Program-made: the position numbers and the translations under genes
Shown: positions 8,252 through 16,505 of the stretch, piece after piece
How the letters are laid out: every line of letters starts with the position of its first letter
How positions within the stretch are numbered: position 1 is the first letter of the stretch
Notes under the pieces: generated by a model
The model's input: only the letters and a program-made list of their open reading frames with translations
Told to the model about the DNA's origin: nothing
Databases searched by the model: none
Assembly: GCF_009770985.1 (NCBI RefSeq)
Contig: NZ_WSRW01000002.1
Location: forward strand, 372,001 to 436,000
Length of the DNA stretch: 64,000 nucleotides
From: Mucilaginibacter lacusdianchii
GTDB taxonomy: Bacteria > Bacteroidota > Bacteroidia > Sphingobacteriales > Sphingobacteriaceae
Direction of reading: 5' to 3'

Positions 8252-9351
8252 TTAAGCGCATAAGTTTTGCCCGGTAACGACCGGATGTAGCCTTGCATCT
8301 CCATATTCAGCAAGTTCATAGCAAGCTGACTAACAGGCATGCTAATTTTAATACTTAACTCATCTATAGCCAATGGGCTTTGCTGCTGCTGCAGTACTTC
8401 AAAAATATTCCTTTCGTGTTCACTTAAGTCTATAGGCAACACAAATTGTTTTTGTGCAGGTTTCACCGAAGTGGCGGAACTGTCCCAACCTAAAAAATAA
8501 GCTAAATCAGCAGCGCAGGTTAATAACCCAGCCTTATGATTACGAATCAAAAAATTACATCCTTCAGAATACTCGTCACTAACCCGTCCCGGAAAAGCAA
8601 ACACATCTTTATTGTAGGTATTGGCAATCTCGGCCGTGATTAAAGCGCCGCCTTTTATTCCTGCTTCAACTACTACCACTGCATCGGCCATACCAGCCAC
8701 AATTCGATTCCGTTTCGGGAAGTTCTCCCTTTCCGGTATAGTGCCTGATGGAAACTCTGTAAGTAAACCGCCATTTAACTGCATCTTTTCGGCCAGCGAA
8801 CGGTGCTGGCTAGGGTACATCTTATCAAGCCCGTGCCCCATTACACCAATAGTGGGCAAATTAAGTCTCAGGCTTTCTTTGTGTGCCGCCCCATCTATAC
8901 CCGCTGCCAAACCACTTACTACTAAAACACCATATTGTTGCAAATCTTCCAACAATTGCCGGCAAAGCTGTTTGCCATAATCAGTAGCATTACGGGTACC
9001 CACAATGCTAACCACACGTTGGTTATTTAAATCGGCATTTCCTTTACTATATAATAACACAGGTGCATCATTACAATTTTTCAGACGTTGAGGATAACGG
9101 CTGTCAGTATAAAAAATAACATCTACTTCATTCCTTTTAATGTACTCCTCTTCCTGTGCCGCTCTTTTCAATGCTGATGCGAGGTTAAGCTGACCGGTAC
9201 GGTAAGTGCCAATACCGGGCACTTTAGAAAGGTGCGCTTTAGGTGCATTAAAAACATCTTCGGCAGTGCCAAAATAAGTGAGTAATGATTTGCATGATGT
9301 TGGACCGATTCCTTTAATAAAGGTTAGAGCAAGTTGATGGATAAGTGACAT
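8248..9351 (-). CDS. dprA: DNA-processing protein DprA
   Basis: DprA binds incoming single-stranded DNA and loads RecA during natural transformation. The 367 residues contain an N-terminal HhH/SAM-like region (IKGIGPTSCKSLLTYFG), then the Rossmann-fold core: SIVGTRNATDYGKQLCRQLL, VSGLAAGIDGAAHKESL, GVMGHGLDKMYPSQHRSLAE and FPKRNRIVAGMADAVVVVEA. The last about 55 residues (from LSEHERNIFEVL) are a winged-helix DprA C-terminal domain. All core motifs are intact and the length is typical. Confidence 0.95.
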   Translation of the reverse strand: MSLIHQLALTFIKGIGPTSCKSLLTYFGTAEDVFNAPKAHLSKVPGIGTYRTGQLNLASALKRAAQEEEYIKRNEVDVIFYTDSRYPQRLKNCNDAPVLLYSKGNADLNNQRVVSIVGTRNATDYGKQLCRQLLEDLQQYGVLVVSGLAAGIDGAAHKESLRLNLPTIGVMGHGLDKMYPSQHRSLAEKMQLNGGLLTEFPSGTIPERENFPKRNRIVAGMADAVVVVEAGIKGGALITAEIANTYNKDVFAFPGRVSDEYSEGCNFLIRNHKAGLLTCAADLAYFLGWDSSATSVKPAQKQFVLPIDLSEHERNIFEVLQQQQSPLAIDELSIKISMPVSQLAMNLLNMEMQGYIRSLPGKTYALN

Positions 9352-9549
9352 AGTTGAGGTTTAAATGTAATCACATTTCTGCGTTCATTCACAACGATTC
9401 TTTACTTAACATAATGTTAGCCTTTTAAAAATAGAAAAGCTCTTGATATGAAAATTGTTTAAATGGCTTTTACGCGGAAAATCGATTTATGGTCCTATTA
9501 ATGTTTTAAAAACTTTGTTTCAAGCACTTACAAAATAAAATTTTCTAAT

Positions 9550-9662
9550 AAACTATTAAAATAGTTTGCAAACTATAAAAATAGTAGTACTATTGCATAC
9601 TTAAACTACAAAAACAGTTTGAGAACTATTTCGATAGTTTGCAAAAACTATTAAAATAGTTC
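9550..9662. promoter_or_regulatory. Array of five palindromic operators upstream of the BlaI-type repressor
   Basis: Five 18-bp dyads with the pattern AAACTATTnnAATAGTTT lie at 9550-9567 (perfect, AAACTATTAAAATAGTTT), 9570-9587, 9603-9620, 9623-9640 and 9645-9662. Start-to-start spacings are 20, 33, 20 and 22 bp, so sites 1-2 and 3-5 form clusters phased near two helical turns. A further perfect dyad, AATAGTAGTACTATT, overlaps site 2 at 9580-9594. BlaI/MecI repressors bind dyads of this size and autoregulate, and the last site ends 18 bp before the repressor ATG. That this array is the repressor's own operator is inferred from position and symmetry. Confidence 0.75.
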
Positions 9663-9679
9663 GCTGTTTTATTTGATAA

Positions 9680-10054
9680 ATGATGAAAGAACTAACAAAA
9701 GCAGAAGAACAGGTAATGCAGATTTTATGGCAGAAAAAAGAGGCCATTGTTAAAGACATTTTGGAAAAGATGCCAGATCCAAAGCCAGCATACAATACCG
9801 TATCAACCGTTGTGCGTGTGCTGGAAGGAAAAGGATTTGTTGATCACAAAGCATATGGCAATTCGCACGTGTACTTCCCTACTGTAAGCGAAGAACAATA
9901 CAAAAAATTTGCATTTGATAAAGTAATCAAAAGCTATTTTAACAACTCGTACAAAAGCTTGGTATCCTACTTGGTTAAAGAGCAAAAACTGAATCTAACG
10001 GAGTTGGCAGAATTAATTTTACTGGCAGAAAGAAGTAAAAACAAAGAGAAATGA
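9680..10054 (+). CDS. BlaI/MecI/CopY family transcriptional repressor
   Basis: A 124-residue winged-helix repressor with the family opening LTKAEEQVMQILWQKKEAI, recognition region PAYNTVSTVVRVLEGKGFV and wing YFPTVSEEQYKKF; the C-terminal helices serve dimerisation. In this family a membrane peptidase senses a signal and causes the repressor to be cleaved. The gene overlaps the following M56 peptidase by 4 bp (ATGA), the classical blaI-blaR1 arrangement, and is preceded by five operator-like dyads. No beta-lactamase gene is adjacent, so the regulon is probably not antibiotic resistance. A second ATG at 9683 is an equal start candidate. Confidence 0.92.
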   Translation: MMKELTKAEEQVMQILWQKKEAIVKDILEKMPDPKPAYNTVSTVVRVLEGKGFVDHKAYGNSHVYFPTVSEEQYKKFAFDKVIKSYFNNSYKSLVSYLVKEQKLNLTELAELILLAERSKNKEK

Positions 10055-11730
10055 TAAACTGGCTACATTACCTGCTTGAGGTTAATATTTACCTAACTAT
10101 AGCTTATGGATGCTATTGGCTATTGTTCAAAAAAGAAACTTTTTATGCTACAAACAGGGTGTATTTGCTTGCAAGTACGGTAATGTGCTTTATTATACCG
10201 CTTATCCAAATAAGTATTTTGTTACCTCCAGGCGATGCAACGCCACAAGCAGTATTCATCGTTTCAAATAATTCCGTTCAGCTATCAGCTACGTCAACCA
10301 ATGTTCAGCATTCGTTTTTAACCGCAAATAATGCTCTAGGAACAATTTACTCTGCCGGAACGGTATGTTTATCTACGCTGTTTATATTAAAGCTTTGTAG
10401 CCTTTTAAAATTGATTTTGTCGGGTTCACCTATCAAACGTGACGGATACACACTTATTCTACTTAAATATTGCCCTACCCCCTACTCGTTTTTGCACTAC
10501 TTATTTGCTGAACAGAGCAAGTCAATTTCCGATGTTGTACTTGAGCATGAATTAACTCATATCAGGCAAAAGCATACTTGGGATATTCTATTTCTGGAAG
10601 TGGTAAAAATTGTCTGTTGGTTTAACCCGGTGGTATACCTGATACAACACAACCTAAAAACCTTACATGAATTTGCAGCCGACCGCCATACTACCCGGCA
10701 AGATCTATCAGCAGATGAGTATGTTGAATACCTGATTAACCATGCACAGTACGGCAGTCATAATTTATTAGCTAACCAATTTTCAGATTATAAACTTTTA
10801 AAAAACAGAATCATTATGCTTTATCAAACACCATCAGGTAAATTAGCCAGGCTAAAGTACCTTGTAGCTGCACCTGTTTGCGCGGGCCTGCTTTGCGCTT
10901 CAACACTGGCCTTTAGCAAAACTTACGGCTACCTAAAAATTGACGCCAATACCGCAAGCAAAGCTTATACGCTAGCCCCTTCAACAATGGTGAGTACTGG
11001 GCCAGATTTTAAGTCAATTATAAAGCCAACAGAAATAAGACCAGGAATATTACAAGCTATTACTAGTCCCCCTCATACACCAACTCCAACAGACAGCAAT
11101 CTGCGGCTTAAAATTAAGGATGGAGATATGACTATTTACAGTAGCAACATAAGTGTTAAAGACAAAAATGCGACATGGAAAAAATACAATGCCGAATCTT
11201 TAACCAAGTCAGATCAGGAGAACTTAAACGCTAATCACAAGCTAAGAATTGACGTGTTAACAGCCGCTGCAGAAAGCAGCAATACTAAAAGCGCTGCAGC
11301 TAATCTAAATTCTGCAGAAGCGATCGAGAGTAAAATACAATCTGCAGACACTACTTTCAATTCGTTTTACAAACAAATTGGCCGAACAGTTAGATACCCA
11401 GCGGTAGCGCGTGAAGCTGGCTTAGGTGGCAGGGTTACAACGTTAATTAAAACGGACAACAACGGTATGATTTCCGATGTTTATATCACAAAAGGAGTAA
11501 GTACAGAAATTAACAATGAAGTAACCAGGGCTATAAAAGCTTGCCAGCAAAAATTACCGGATGCCAACGCGTATTATTCGCTGCCAGTTTCACTAGCGTT
11601 AATCGATTCTAACAATAATCAACTGCCGTTTAAAGGTTCAGAAAATTCGTCTAACACGTTCAGCACCGTTCCTACACCTCAAAACGTAAAGCAGCTTTCG
11701 CAAGTAACTGTAGTTGGATATATTAAATAA
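10051..11730 (+). CDS. BlaR1-like M56 family metallopeptidase with C-terminal TonB domain
   Basis: Inner-membrane zinc peptidase of 559 residues. N-terminal transmembrane helices cover about 5-25, 36-58 and 100-125. The cytoplasmic protease block VLEHELTHIRQKHTWD (HExxH, residues 166-170) is followed by the glutamate-bearing LHEFAADRHTT. Another hydrophobic segment near 270-290 leads to a periplasmic part with a TonB_C-like domain at about 444-535 (RYPAVAREAGLGGRVTTLI). In BlaR1 the C-terminal part is a penicillin sensor; here it is replaced by a TonB-type domain, a layout known in Bacteroidota. By analogy the peptidase would act on the repressor encoded just upstream; the signal is unknown. 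The last residues, VTVVGYIK, resemble a TonB box. Confidence 0.88.
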   Translation: MINWLHYLLEVNIYLTIAYGCYWLLFKKETFYATNRVYLLASTVMCFIIPLIQISILLPPGDATPQAVFIVSNNSVQLSATSTNVQHSFLTANNALGTIYSAGTVCLSTLFILKLCSLLKLILSGSPIKRDGYTLILLKYCPTPYSFLHYLFAEQSKSISDVVLEHELTHIRQKHTWDILFLEVVKIVCWFNPVVYLIQHNLKTLHEFAADRHTTRQDLSADEYVEYLINHAQYGSHNLLANQFSDYKLLKNRIIMLYQTPSGKLARLKYLVAAPVCAGLLCASTLAFSKTYGYLKIDANTASKAYTLAPSTMVSTGPDFKSIIKPTEIRPGILQAITSPPHTPTPTDSNLRLKIKDGDMTIYSSNISVKDKNATWKKYNAESLTKSDQENLNANHKLRIDVLTAAAESSNTKSAAANLNSAEAIESKIQSADTTFNSFYKQIGRTVRYPAVAREAGLGGRVTTLIKTDNNGMISDVYITKGVSTEINNEVTRAIKACQQKLPDANAYYSLPVSLALIDSNNNQLPFKGSENSSNTFSTVPTPQNVKQLSQVTVVGYIK

Positions 11731-11775
11731 CATAAACAGCATAATCATTTAAACTACAGAACAATATATATAAAA

Positions 11776-12402
11776 TCAACATTTAACATATATTACCTGC
11801 TTAGTCTCAAAAAACTCTTCTTCAAAATAGTTTTTGAGAAAGTATTGCTGAACGGCTAAACCCGATTCGGCAATTTCTTGTTCTAGGTCTCCCCCCTTCA
11901 AATACAAAATTCCATTACCTAATTTGTTATTTGATTTATTACTAAACTTATCTTTTACCCACGGATAAAAATCTTTTAGTTGCGTTACTGCGCGAGACAC
12001 TACAAAGTCAAACTTACCAGGCACTTGCTCGGCCCTGGCATGCGTGGCTTTTAAATTCTTCAATTCTAATGCACTGGAAACTTCCTGTACTACTTTTATT
12101 TTTTTACCAATGGAATCAACCAGATGAAAACTGGTTTCGGGAAACATAATGGCCAGTGGCACACCCGGAAAACCTCCTCCGGTACCCACATCCAATACCT
12201 GCTCGCCAGGTAAAAATCCCATTACTTTGGCAATGCCTAACGAGTGCAATACATGCCGTTCGTAAAGTGATTCAATATCCTTGCGGGATATAACGTTGAT
12301 CTGATTATTCCAGTAACTGTATAAATCCGCTAACTGCCCGAATTGCGCTTGTTGCTCAGCTGAAATTTCCGGAAAATATTTTAAAATTAACTCAATACCC
12401 AT
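11776..12402 (-). CDS. rsmG: 16S rRNA (guanine(527)-N(7))-methyltransferase RsmG
   Basis: Methylates N7 of G527 in the 530 loop of 16S rRNA using S-adenosylmethionine. The 208 residues contain VLDVGTGGGFPGVPLAIMFP (SAM motif I, from residue 69), LVDSIGKKIKVV and the catalytic-region VVSRAVTQL. The gene begins immediately after the stop of the ECF sigma gene with no gap, so it is the last gene of the GT2-sigma-rsmG operon. Loss of this enzyme is known in other bacteria to give low-level streptomycin resistance. Confidence 0.95.
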   Translation of the reverse strand: MGIELILKYFPEISAEQQAQFGQLADLYSYWNNQINVISRKDIESLYERHVLHSLGIAKVMGFLPGEQVLDVGTGGGFPGVPLAIMFPETSFHLVDSIGKKIKVVQEVSSALELKNLKATHARAEQVPGKFDFVVSRAVTQLKDFYPWVKDKFSNKSNNKLGNGILYLKGGDLEQEIAESGLAVQQYFLKNYFEEEFFETKQVIYVKC

Positions 12403-12996
12403 TTATCTATCCATGCGGTTTATAATGTTTCCCAACAAGTATTTAGCGCGAAATAATTGTGCCTTTACCGTACCCAGCGGCAAATCTAACTGTTGCGAAA
12501 TTTCTTCATAAGATAACTCATCAAAGTATCTTAACGTTAATAAGTTACGGTATCTTGGTGGCAAGCTTTCGATAAGTAATTTAAGCTCTTCCGACTGCTG
12601 TTTTTTGATTGATGTTTCTTCCGGATTTAACACATCCGCTTTGATCTGCAGTGGACGGTCGTCCTCCTCATCCATCATGTTATTTATGGAAACGGTGTTT
12701 AGCTTTTTCTTCCTTAAAAAATCGATACAATTGTTGGTAGCAACCCTGAACAACCACGTACTAAAGGCAAATTCCGGCTGATATTTATCCAGCTTTTCAA
12801 AGGCTTTGGCAAAGGTTTCTACCGTGATATCCATGGCATCTTCCTTATTATTCACCATTTTTAGTGACATGAAATATATCGAGTCTTTATAACGGTGCAT
12901 CAAATCGGCATAGGCTTTTTGATCGCCCCCTCTGGCCTTTTGCACCAGCATAAAATCGTTCTTAGCATTCGGGGTAAAATTAGCATTTACTTCCAT
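12403..12996 (-). CDS. RNA polymerase sigma-70 factor, ECF type
   Basis: A 197-residue group 4 sigma factor. Region 2 includes YKDSIYFMSLKMVNNKEDAM and FAFSTWLFRVATNNCIDFLR; region 4 includes LPPRYRNLLTLRYFDELSYE with the helix-turn-helix ISQQLDLPLGTVKAQLFRA. No anti-sigma factor gene adjoins it. It overlaps the upstream GT2 gene by 10 bp and abuts rsmG, an arrangement suggesting it is a housekeeping member rather than part of a SusC/D regulatory cassette. Its regulon cannot be inferred from this window. Confidence 0.92.
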   Translation of the reverse strand: MEVNANFTPNAKNDFMLVQKARGGDQKAYADLMHRYKDSIYFMSLKMVNNKEDAMDITVETFAKAFEKLDKYQPEFAFSTWLFRVATNNCIDFLRKKKLNTVSINNMMDEEDDRPLQIKADVLNPEETSIKKQQSEELKLLIESLPPRYRNLLTLRYFDELSYEEISQQLDLPLGTVKAQLFRAKYLLGNIINRMDR

Positions 12997-14108
12997 TGTG
13001 TAGTTTTTATAAAGGTTCCTACTAATCCAAATACAATTAAATACAAGTAATAAGTCAAATCAAAAAAAGGTAAAAACCATAGCAATTGCTTGCCGCCTAA
13101 TTTATTGGCTGCCTTTTGATAAATTATAATTTGCGTTATCAGTCTCAGCAAATACACACCTGCAATTACAATTAATTGATGATTGAAATATAAGCACATA
13201 GCTAATGTTATATAAAACAAAAGTCCAGATAGTGCATCAGTGCTCAACATACGCCGGTGCTTGTTTTTATACAGCCCCCCTACACCCATATGCCTGCGCT
13301 TTTGTTTAAAATATGATTTAAAGTCGGCTTTCGCTTCACTGTAAGTAAAAGCATCAGGATGGATCTCAATAGCTGTATTACCAGCTGTAGCATTTTTGTT
13401 AACGAACAAATCATCATCGCCTGCCAGCACATGCAAATGTGAAGCAAAGCCTTTTGCACGAAAAAACAACGACTTGGTATAAGACATGTTGCGGCCAATA
13501 CCCATATAGGGGTTATTCCTTAGTGCTTCAGACAGGTAATTTATACCGGTTTTTAATGTTTCGAAACGAATAAAAGCATTTAAAAAACCACTGGTTTTAA
13601 TATAGGGCGAGTAACCCAGTATAATCTCGGTGTTATCTGAAAAATTACTGGCCATACGAGCAAGCCAATGCGCAGAGGCCGGTTGGCAATCGGCATCAGT
13701 AAAAAGCAAATGTTCATGCTTAGCGGCTTTTATACCCATGGTCAACGCAAATTTTTTCCCGGTTTTAAACCGAGGGTGCTCTGTAACAGTAACCAATTTT
13801 AAATGCGGATAGTTTTTGCTGAAATCGCGCAGAATGTGGTGTGATTCATCTACCGAACAGTCGTTCACTACAACTACCTCAAAATCAGCATATTGTTGCT
13901 CTAATATAGCCGGTAAAAATTTTTTCAGATTTTCAGCTTCATTACGGGCGCTGATAATTACGGAAACGGAAATTCCGGCAGATGGCAATTCAGTTGCCGA
14001 AACACTGTAAGCAGCAATATACCTTTGCCTAAATAACAGGTAATATAACTGTAGTACAGCGCAAAAGATAAACAGGCCAAAAAGAGCGTGAGGTATATAT
14101 GCTTCCAA
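12987..14108 (-). CDS. Membrane-associated glycosyltransferase family 2 protein
   Basis: A 373-residue GT2 enzyme with an N-terminal transmembrane helix (about 5-24), the GT-A core ISVSVIISARNEAENLKKFL...VVVVNDCSVDES, the DxD-type motif LLFTDADCQP, and two to three C-terminal helices from about 290. Such proteins polymerise or extend glycans or glycolipids at the inner membrane; the substrate is not evident. No ATG or GTG is available near the N-terminus: the first usable codon is TTG at 14108, preceded in frame by TAA. The gene overlaps the downstream sigma gene, so it leads a three-gene operon. Confidence 0.85.
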   Translation of the reverse strand: MEAYIPHALFGLFIFCAVLQLYYLLFRQRYIAAYSVSATELPSAGISVSVIISARNEAENLKKFLPAILEQQYADFEVVVVNDCSVDESHHILRDFSKNYPHLKLVTVTEHPRFKTGKKFALTMGIKAAKHEHLLFTDADCQPASAHWLARMASNFSDNTEIILGYSPYIKTSGFLNAFIRFETLKTGINYLSEALRNNPYMGIGRNMSYTKSLFFRAKGFASHLHVLAGDDDLFVNKNATAGNTAIEIHPDAFTYSEAKADFKSYFKQKRRHMGVGGLYKNKHRRMLSTDALSGLLFYITLAMCLYFNHQLIVIAGVYLLRLITQIIIYQKAANKLGGKQLLWFLPFFDLTYYLYLIVFGLVGTFIKTTQWK

Positions 14109-14200
14109 ATTTTACACAAATTTCTAAGCTACAAAGTTGTTAAATTTCACCGAAATATAGGGCACTTAAAATTAAGCAGAATGCATAACCGCTTATTTGT

Positions 14201-14208
14201 TAATTTTG
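14201..14208 (+). promoter_or_regulatory. -7 box immediately upstream of tgt
   Basis: TAATTTTG is an exact TAnnTTTG match ending 10 bp before the tgt ATG. If used, the transcript would start about 5 nt ahead of the start codon. No well-placed -33 TTG is visible. Confidence 0.45.
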
Positions 14209-14218
14209 CCGGTTGACA

Positions 14219-15349
14219 ATGAAATTTAATTTAATAACACAAGATAAATTTTCGAAGGCACGTGCCGGAGAAATCACTACAGATCACGGCGTTATACAAA
14301 CGCCCATTTTTATGCCGGTTGGAACAGCTGGTACAGTTAAGGCCGTTCATCAGCAGGAATTGAAAAATGATATAAAAGCTCAGATTATATTAGGCAATAC
14401 CTATCACCTGTATCTGCGCCCTGGCCTAAATACACTTGAACAAGCCGGTGGCCTGCACAAATTTAACGGATGGGACAAGCCAATACTAACAGATAGTGGT
14501 GGCTATCAGGTATATTCGCTCACCCAAACACGTAAAATTAAAGAAGAAGGCGTAACATTCCGCTCACACATTGATGGCTCTAAGCATTTATTTACGCCAG
14601 AGTCGGCCATGGATATTCAGCGCAGTATTGGCGCCGATATTATAATGGCTTTTGATGAATGTACACCCTACCCATGCGATTATCACTACGCCCGCCGATC
14701 AATTGAAATGACCCATCGCTGGCTGAAACGTTGCTGTGATCGCTTTGACAGCACCGAGCCTAAATACGGATACAGTCAAACTTTATTCCCTATCGTACAG
14801 GGTTCGGTTTATAAAGATCTGCGCGTTAAATCGGCCGAGGTGATCGCTTCGTTTGAGCGCGAAGGCAATGCTATTGGCGGCCTTTCAGTTGGCGAACCGG
14901 CAGAAGAGATGTATGCTATGACTGAATTGGTGTGCAATATACTGCCCGAGCAAAAACCGCGTTACTTAATGGGTGTGGGCACACCGGTGAACATATTGGA
15001 AAACATTGCATTAGGCGTAGACATGTTTGACTGTGTAATGCCCACCCGCAATGCACGTCATGGGTTGTTATTCACTGCAAACGGCATCCTAAACATGCGT
15101 AATGAGAAGTGGAAAAACGATTTTAGTCCGATTGATGCCGAAAGCGATTTATGGGTAGACCGTGAGCATTCTAAAGCGTATTTACGCCACCTGATTACCT
15201 CGGGCGAAATGCTGGGCGCGCAGATTGCGAGCTTGCATAACTTGCATTTTTACCTATGGCTGGTAACACAAGCACGCGAAAAAATTATATCCGGCGAGTT
15301 TTACAGCTGGAAAGAAAAAATGGTTAAACAATTAGCACAGCGCCTGTAA
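14219..15349 (+). CDS. tgt: tRNA-guanine transglycosylase (queuine/preQ1 tRNA-ribosyltransferase)
   Basis: Exchanges guanine-34 for preQ1 in tRNAs with GUN anticodons, the first tRNA-bound step of queuosine formation. From the ATG at 14219 (a TTG lies two codons upstream) the protein has 376 residues. TDSGGYQVYSL supplies Asp92, and DMFDCVMPTRNARHG supplies the nucleophile Asp271; GGLSVGEPAEEM and VGTPVNILENIALGVDMF are intact. The zinc site is not: the usual CxCxxC is replaced at 309-314 (SDLWVD), although the fourth ligand position, His340, remains. The stop overlaps the following permease start (TAATG). Confidence 0.95.
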   Translation: MKFNLITQDKFSKARAGEITTDHGVIQTPIFMPVGTAGTVKAVHQQELKNDIKAQIILGNTYHLYLRPGLNTLEQAGGLHKFNGWDKPILTDSGGYQVYSLTQTRKIKEEGVTFRSHIDGSKHLFTPESAMDIQRSIGADIIMAFDECTPYPCDYHYARRSIEMTHRWLKRCCDRFDSTEPKYGYSQTLFPIVQGSVYKDLRVKSAEVIASFEREGNAIGGLSVGEPAEEMYAMTELVCNILPEQKPRYLMGVGTPVNILENIALGVDMFDCVMPTRNARHGLLFTANGILNMRNEKWKNDFSPIDAESDLWVDREHSKAYLRHLITSGEMLGAQIASLHNLHFYLWLVTQAREKIISGEFYSWKEKMVKQLAQRL

Positions 15350-16458
15350 TGCGTAGCATCATCAACCGGTACGTTAAAACTATAGACCGTTATATTATTA
15401 GTAAATACCTGACTACGTTTGGATTTACACTTTCTATATTTCTGGTTATTATTGTTGTGTTCGACGTATCTGAACATTTGGATGATTTCCTGAAAACACA
15501 AGCCCCGCTGAAGGCAGTAGTGTTTCAGTACTATGGCGGTTATCTGCCCTACTATGCAAACATTTTATTTCCCCTTATTAACTTTTTGGCTGTAATATTT
15601 TTTACAGCCAAAATGGCTAATCAAACCGAAATTGTACCTATCTTAAGCGGTAAAGTAAGTTTTAACCGGTTTTTACGCCCCTATTTCATTGCGTCCAGCA
15701 TCTTGTTTGTATTCTTTTTCTTTGGTAACATCTATTTTATTCCGTTTACCAATAGCTTAAGCGTAAGGTTTGAACGCACTTACAACAACAGCAACGACCC
15801 TACGCTTAAAGAAGTGCACATGCAATTAGACAAACGCACATTTGTTTACCTGCAGAGTTACGATAACCTGGTGCATATGGGCTACAACTTTACACTCGAA
15901 AAATTTGACGGCGACAATTTAAAGGAAAGACTGGTAGCCAGCCGTATCTCTTATGATTCGCTGAAAAGAGTATGGTCTATACAAGATTATCAAACGCGCT
16001 ATGTTAATGGCCTAAAAGAGCAGTTAATTAGTGGCACAAAAAAGGATACTGTACTCGATATGCGCCCCTCTGACTTTGAGGAACAACGCGATATTAATAC
16101 CAATATATACCGCGCCATGTCAACCTCCGAAATTAGTAGCGCCATTGAAAAAGAAAAGATACGTGGCACCGGCCGCTTAATTGACATGCAGTTAGAAAAG
16201 TACCATCGCTTCATTTCCCCTTTTTCGTGTTATGTGCTTACTTTAATTGGTGTTTCGCTTTCCTCCCGAAAGGTGAGGGGAGGGATTGGACTACCTTTAG
16301 GCATCGGAATTTTCCTCTGTTTTCTATACATTGTGGTCGACCGCTTTGCCAACGTATTTTCATTAAAAGCTAACTTACCGCCCATCATTGCTGTATTTAT
16401 CCCAAACCTTATTTTTGGCTCGATAGGCCTGTACTTGCTTCGTAAAGCACCTAAATAA
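15349..16458 (+). CDS. LptF/LptG (YjgP/YjgQ) family permease
   Basis: A 369-residue inner-membrane protein with transmembrane helices near the N-terminus (about 18-38, 63-83, 103-125) and C-terminus (about 288-308, 315-335, 340-362), separated by a large periplasmic domain of roughly 160 residues. This topology and the opening IDRYIISKYLTTFGFTLSIF match LptF/LptG, which with LptB2 extract LPS from the inner membrane and pass it to LptC. Bacteroidota often place one such gene directly after tgt. Whether it acts as LptF or LptG cannot be told. It overlaps tgt by one base. Confidence 0.87.
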   Translation: MRSIINRYVKTIDRYIISKYLTTFGFTLSIFLVIIVVFDVSEHLDDFLKTQAPLKAVVFQYYGGYLPYYANILFPLINFLAVIFFTAKMANQTEIVPILSGKVSFNRFLRPYFIASSILFVFFFFGNIYFIPFTNSLSVRFERTYNNSNDPTLKEVHMQLDKRTFVYLQSYDNLVHMGYNFTLEKFDGDNLKERLVASRISYDSLKRVWSIQDYQTRYVNGLKEQLISGTKKDTVLDMRPSDFEEQRDINTNIYRAMSTSEISSAIEKEKIRGTGRLIDMQLEKYHRFISPFSCYVLTLIGVSLSSRKVRGGIGLPLGIGIFLCFLYIVVDRFANVFSLKANLPPIIAVFIPNLIFGSIGLYLLRKAPK

Positions 16459-16505
16459 TTTTGAAATATTAAATAGAGTCAAGCCAGTCTCAAAGCCTTT
16501 TTTAC

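Noticed and set aside
9550..9662. CRISPR-like array of five 18-bp units
   Set aside because: The units are palindromic, spacers are 2-15 bp and the location in a repressor promoter points to operators.
12987..14108. Protein-like frames on the plus strand opposite the GT2 gene (13630-14010)
   Set aside because: They are antisense shadows of the GT2 coding sequence with no family resemblance.
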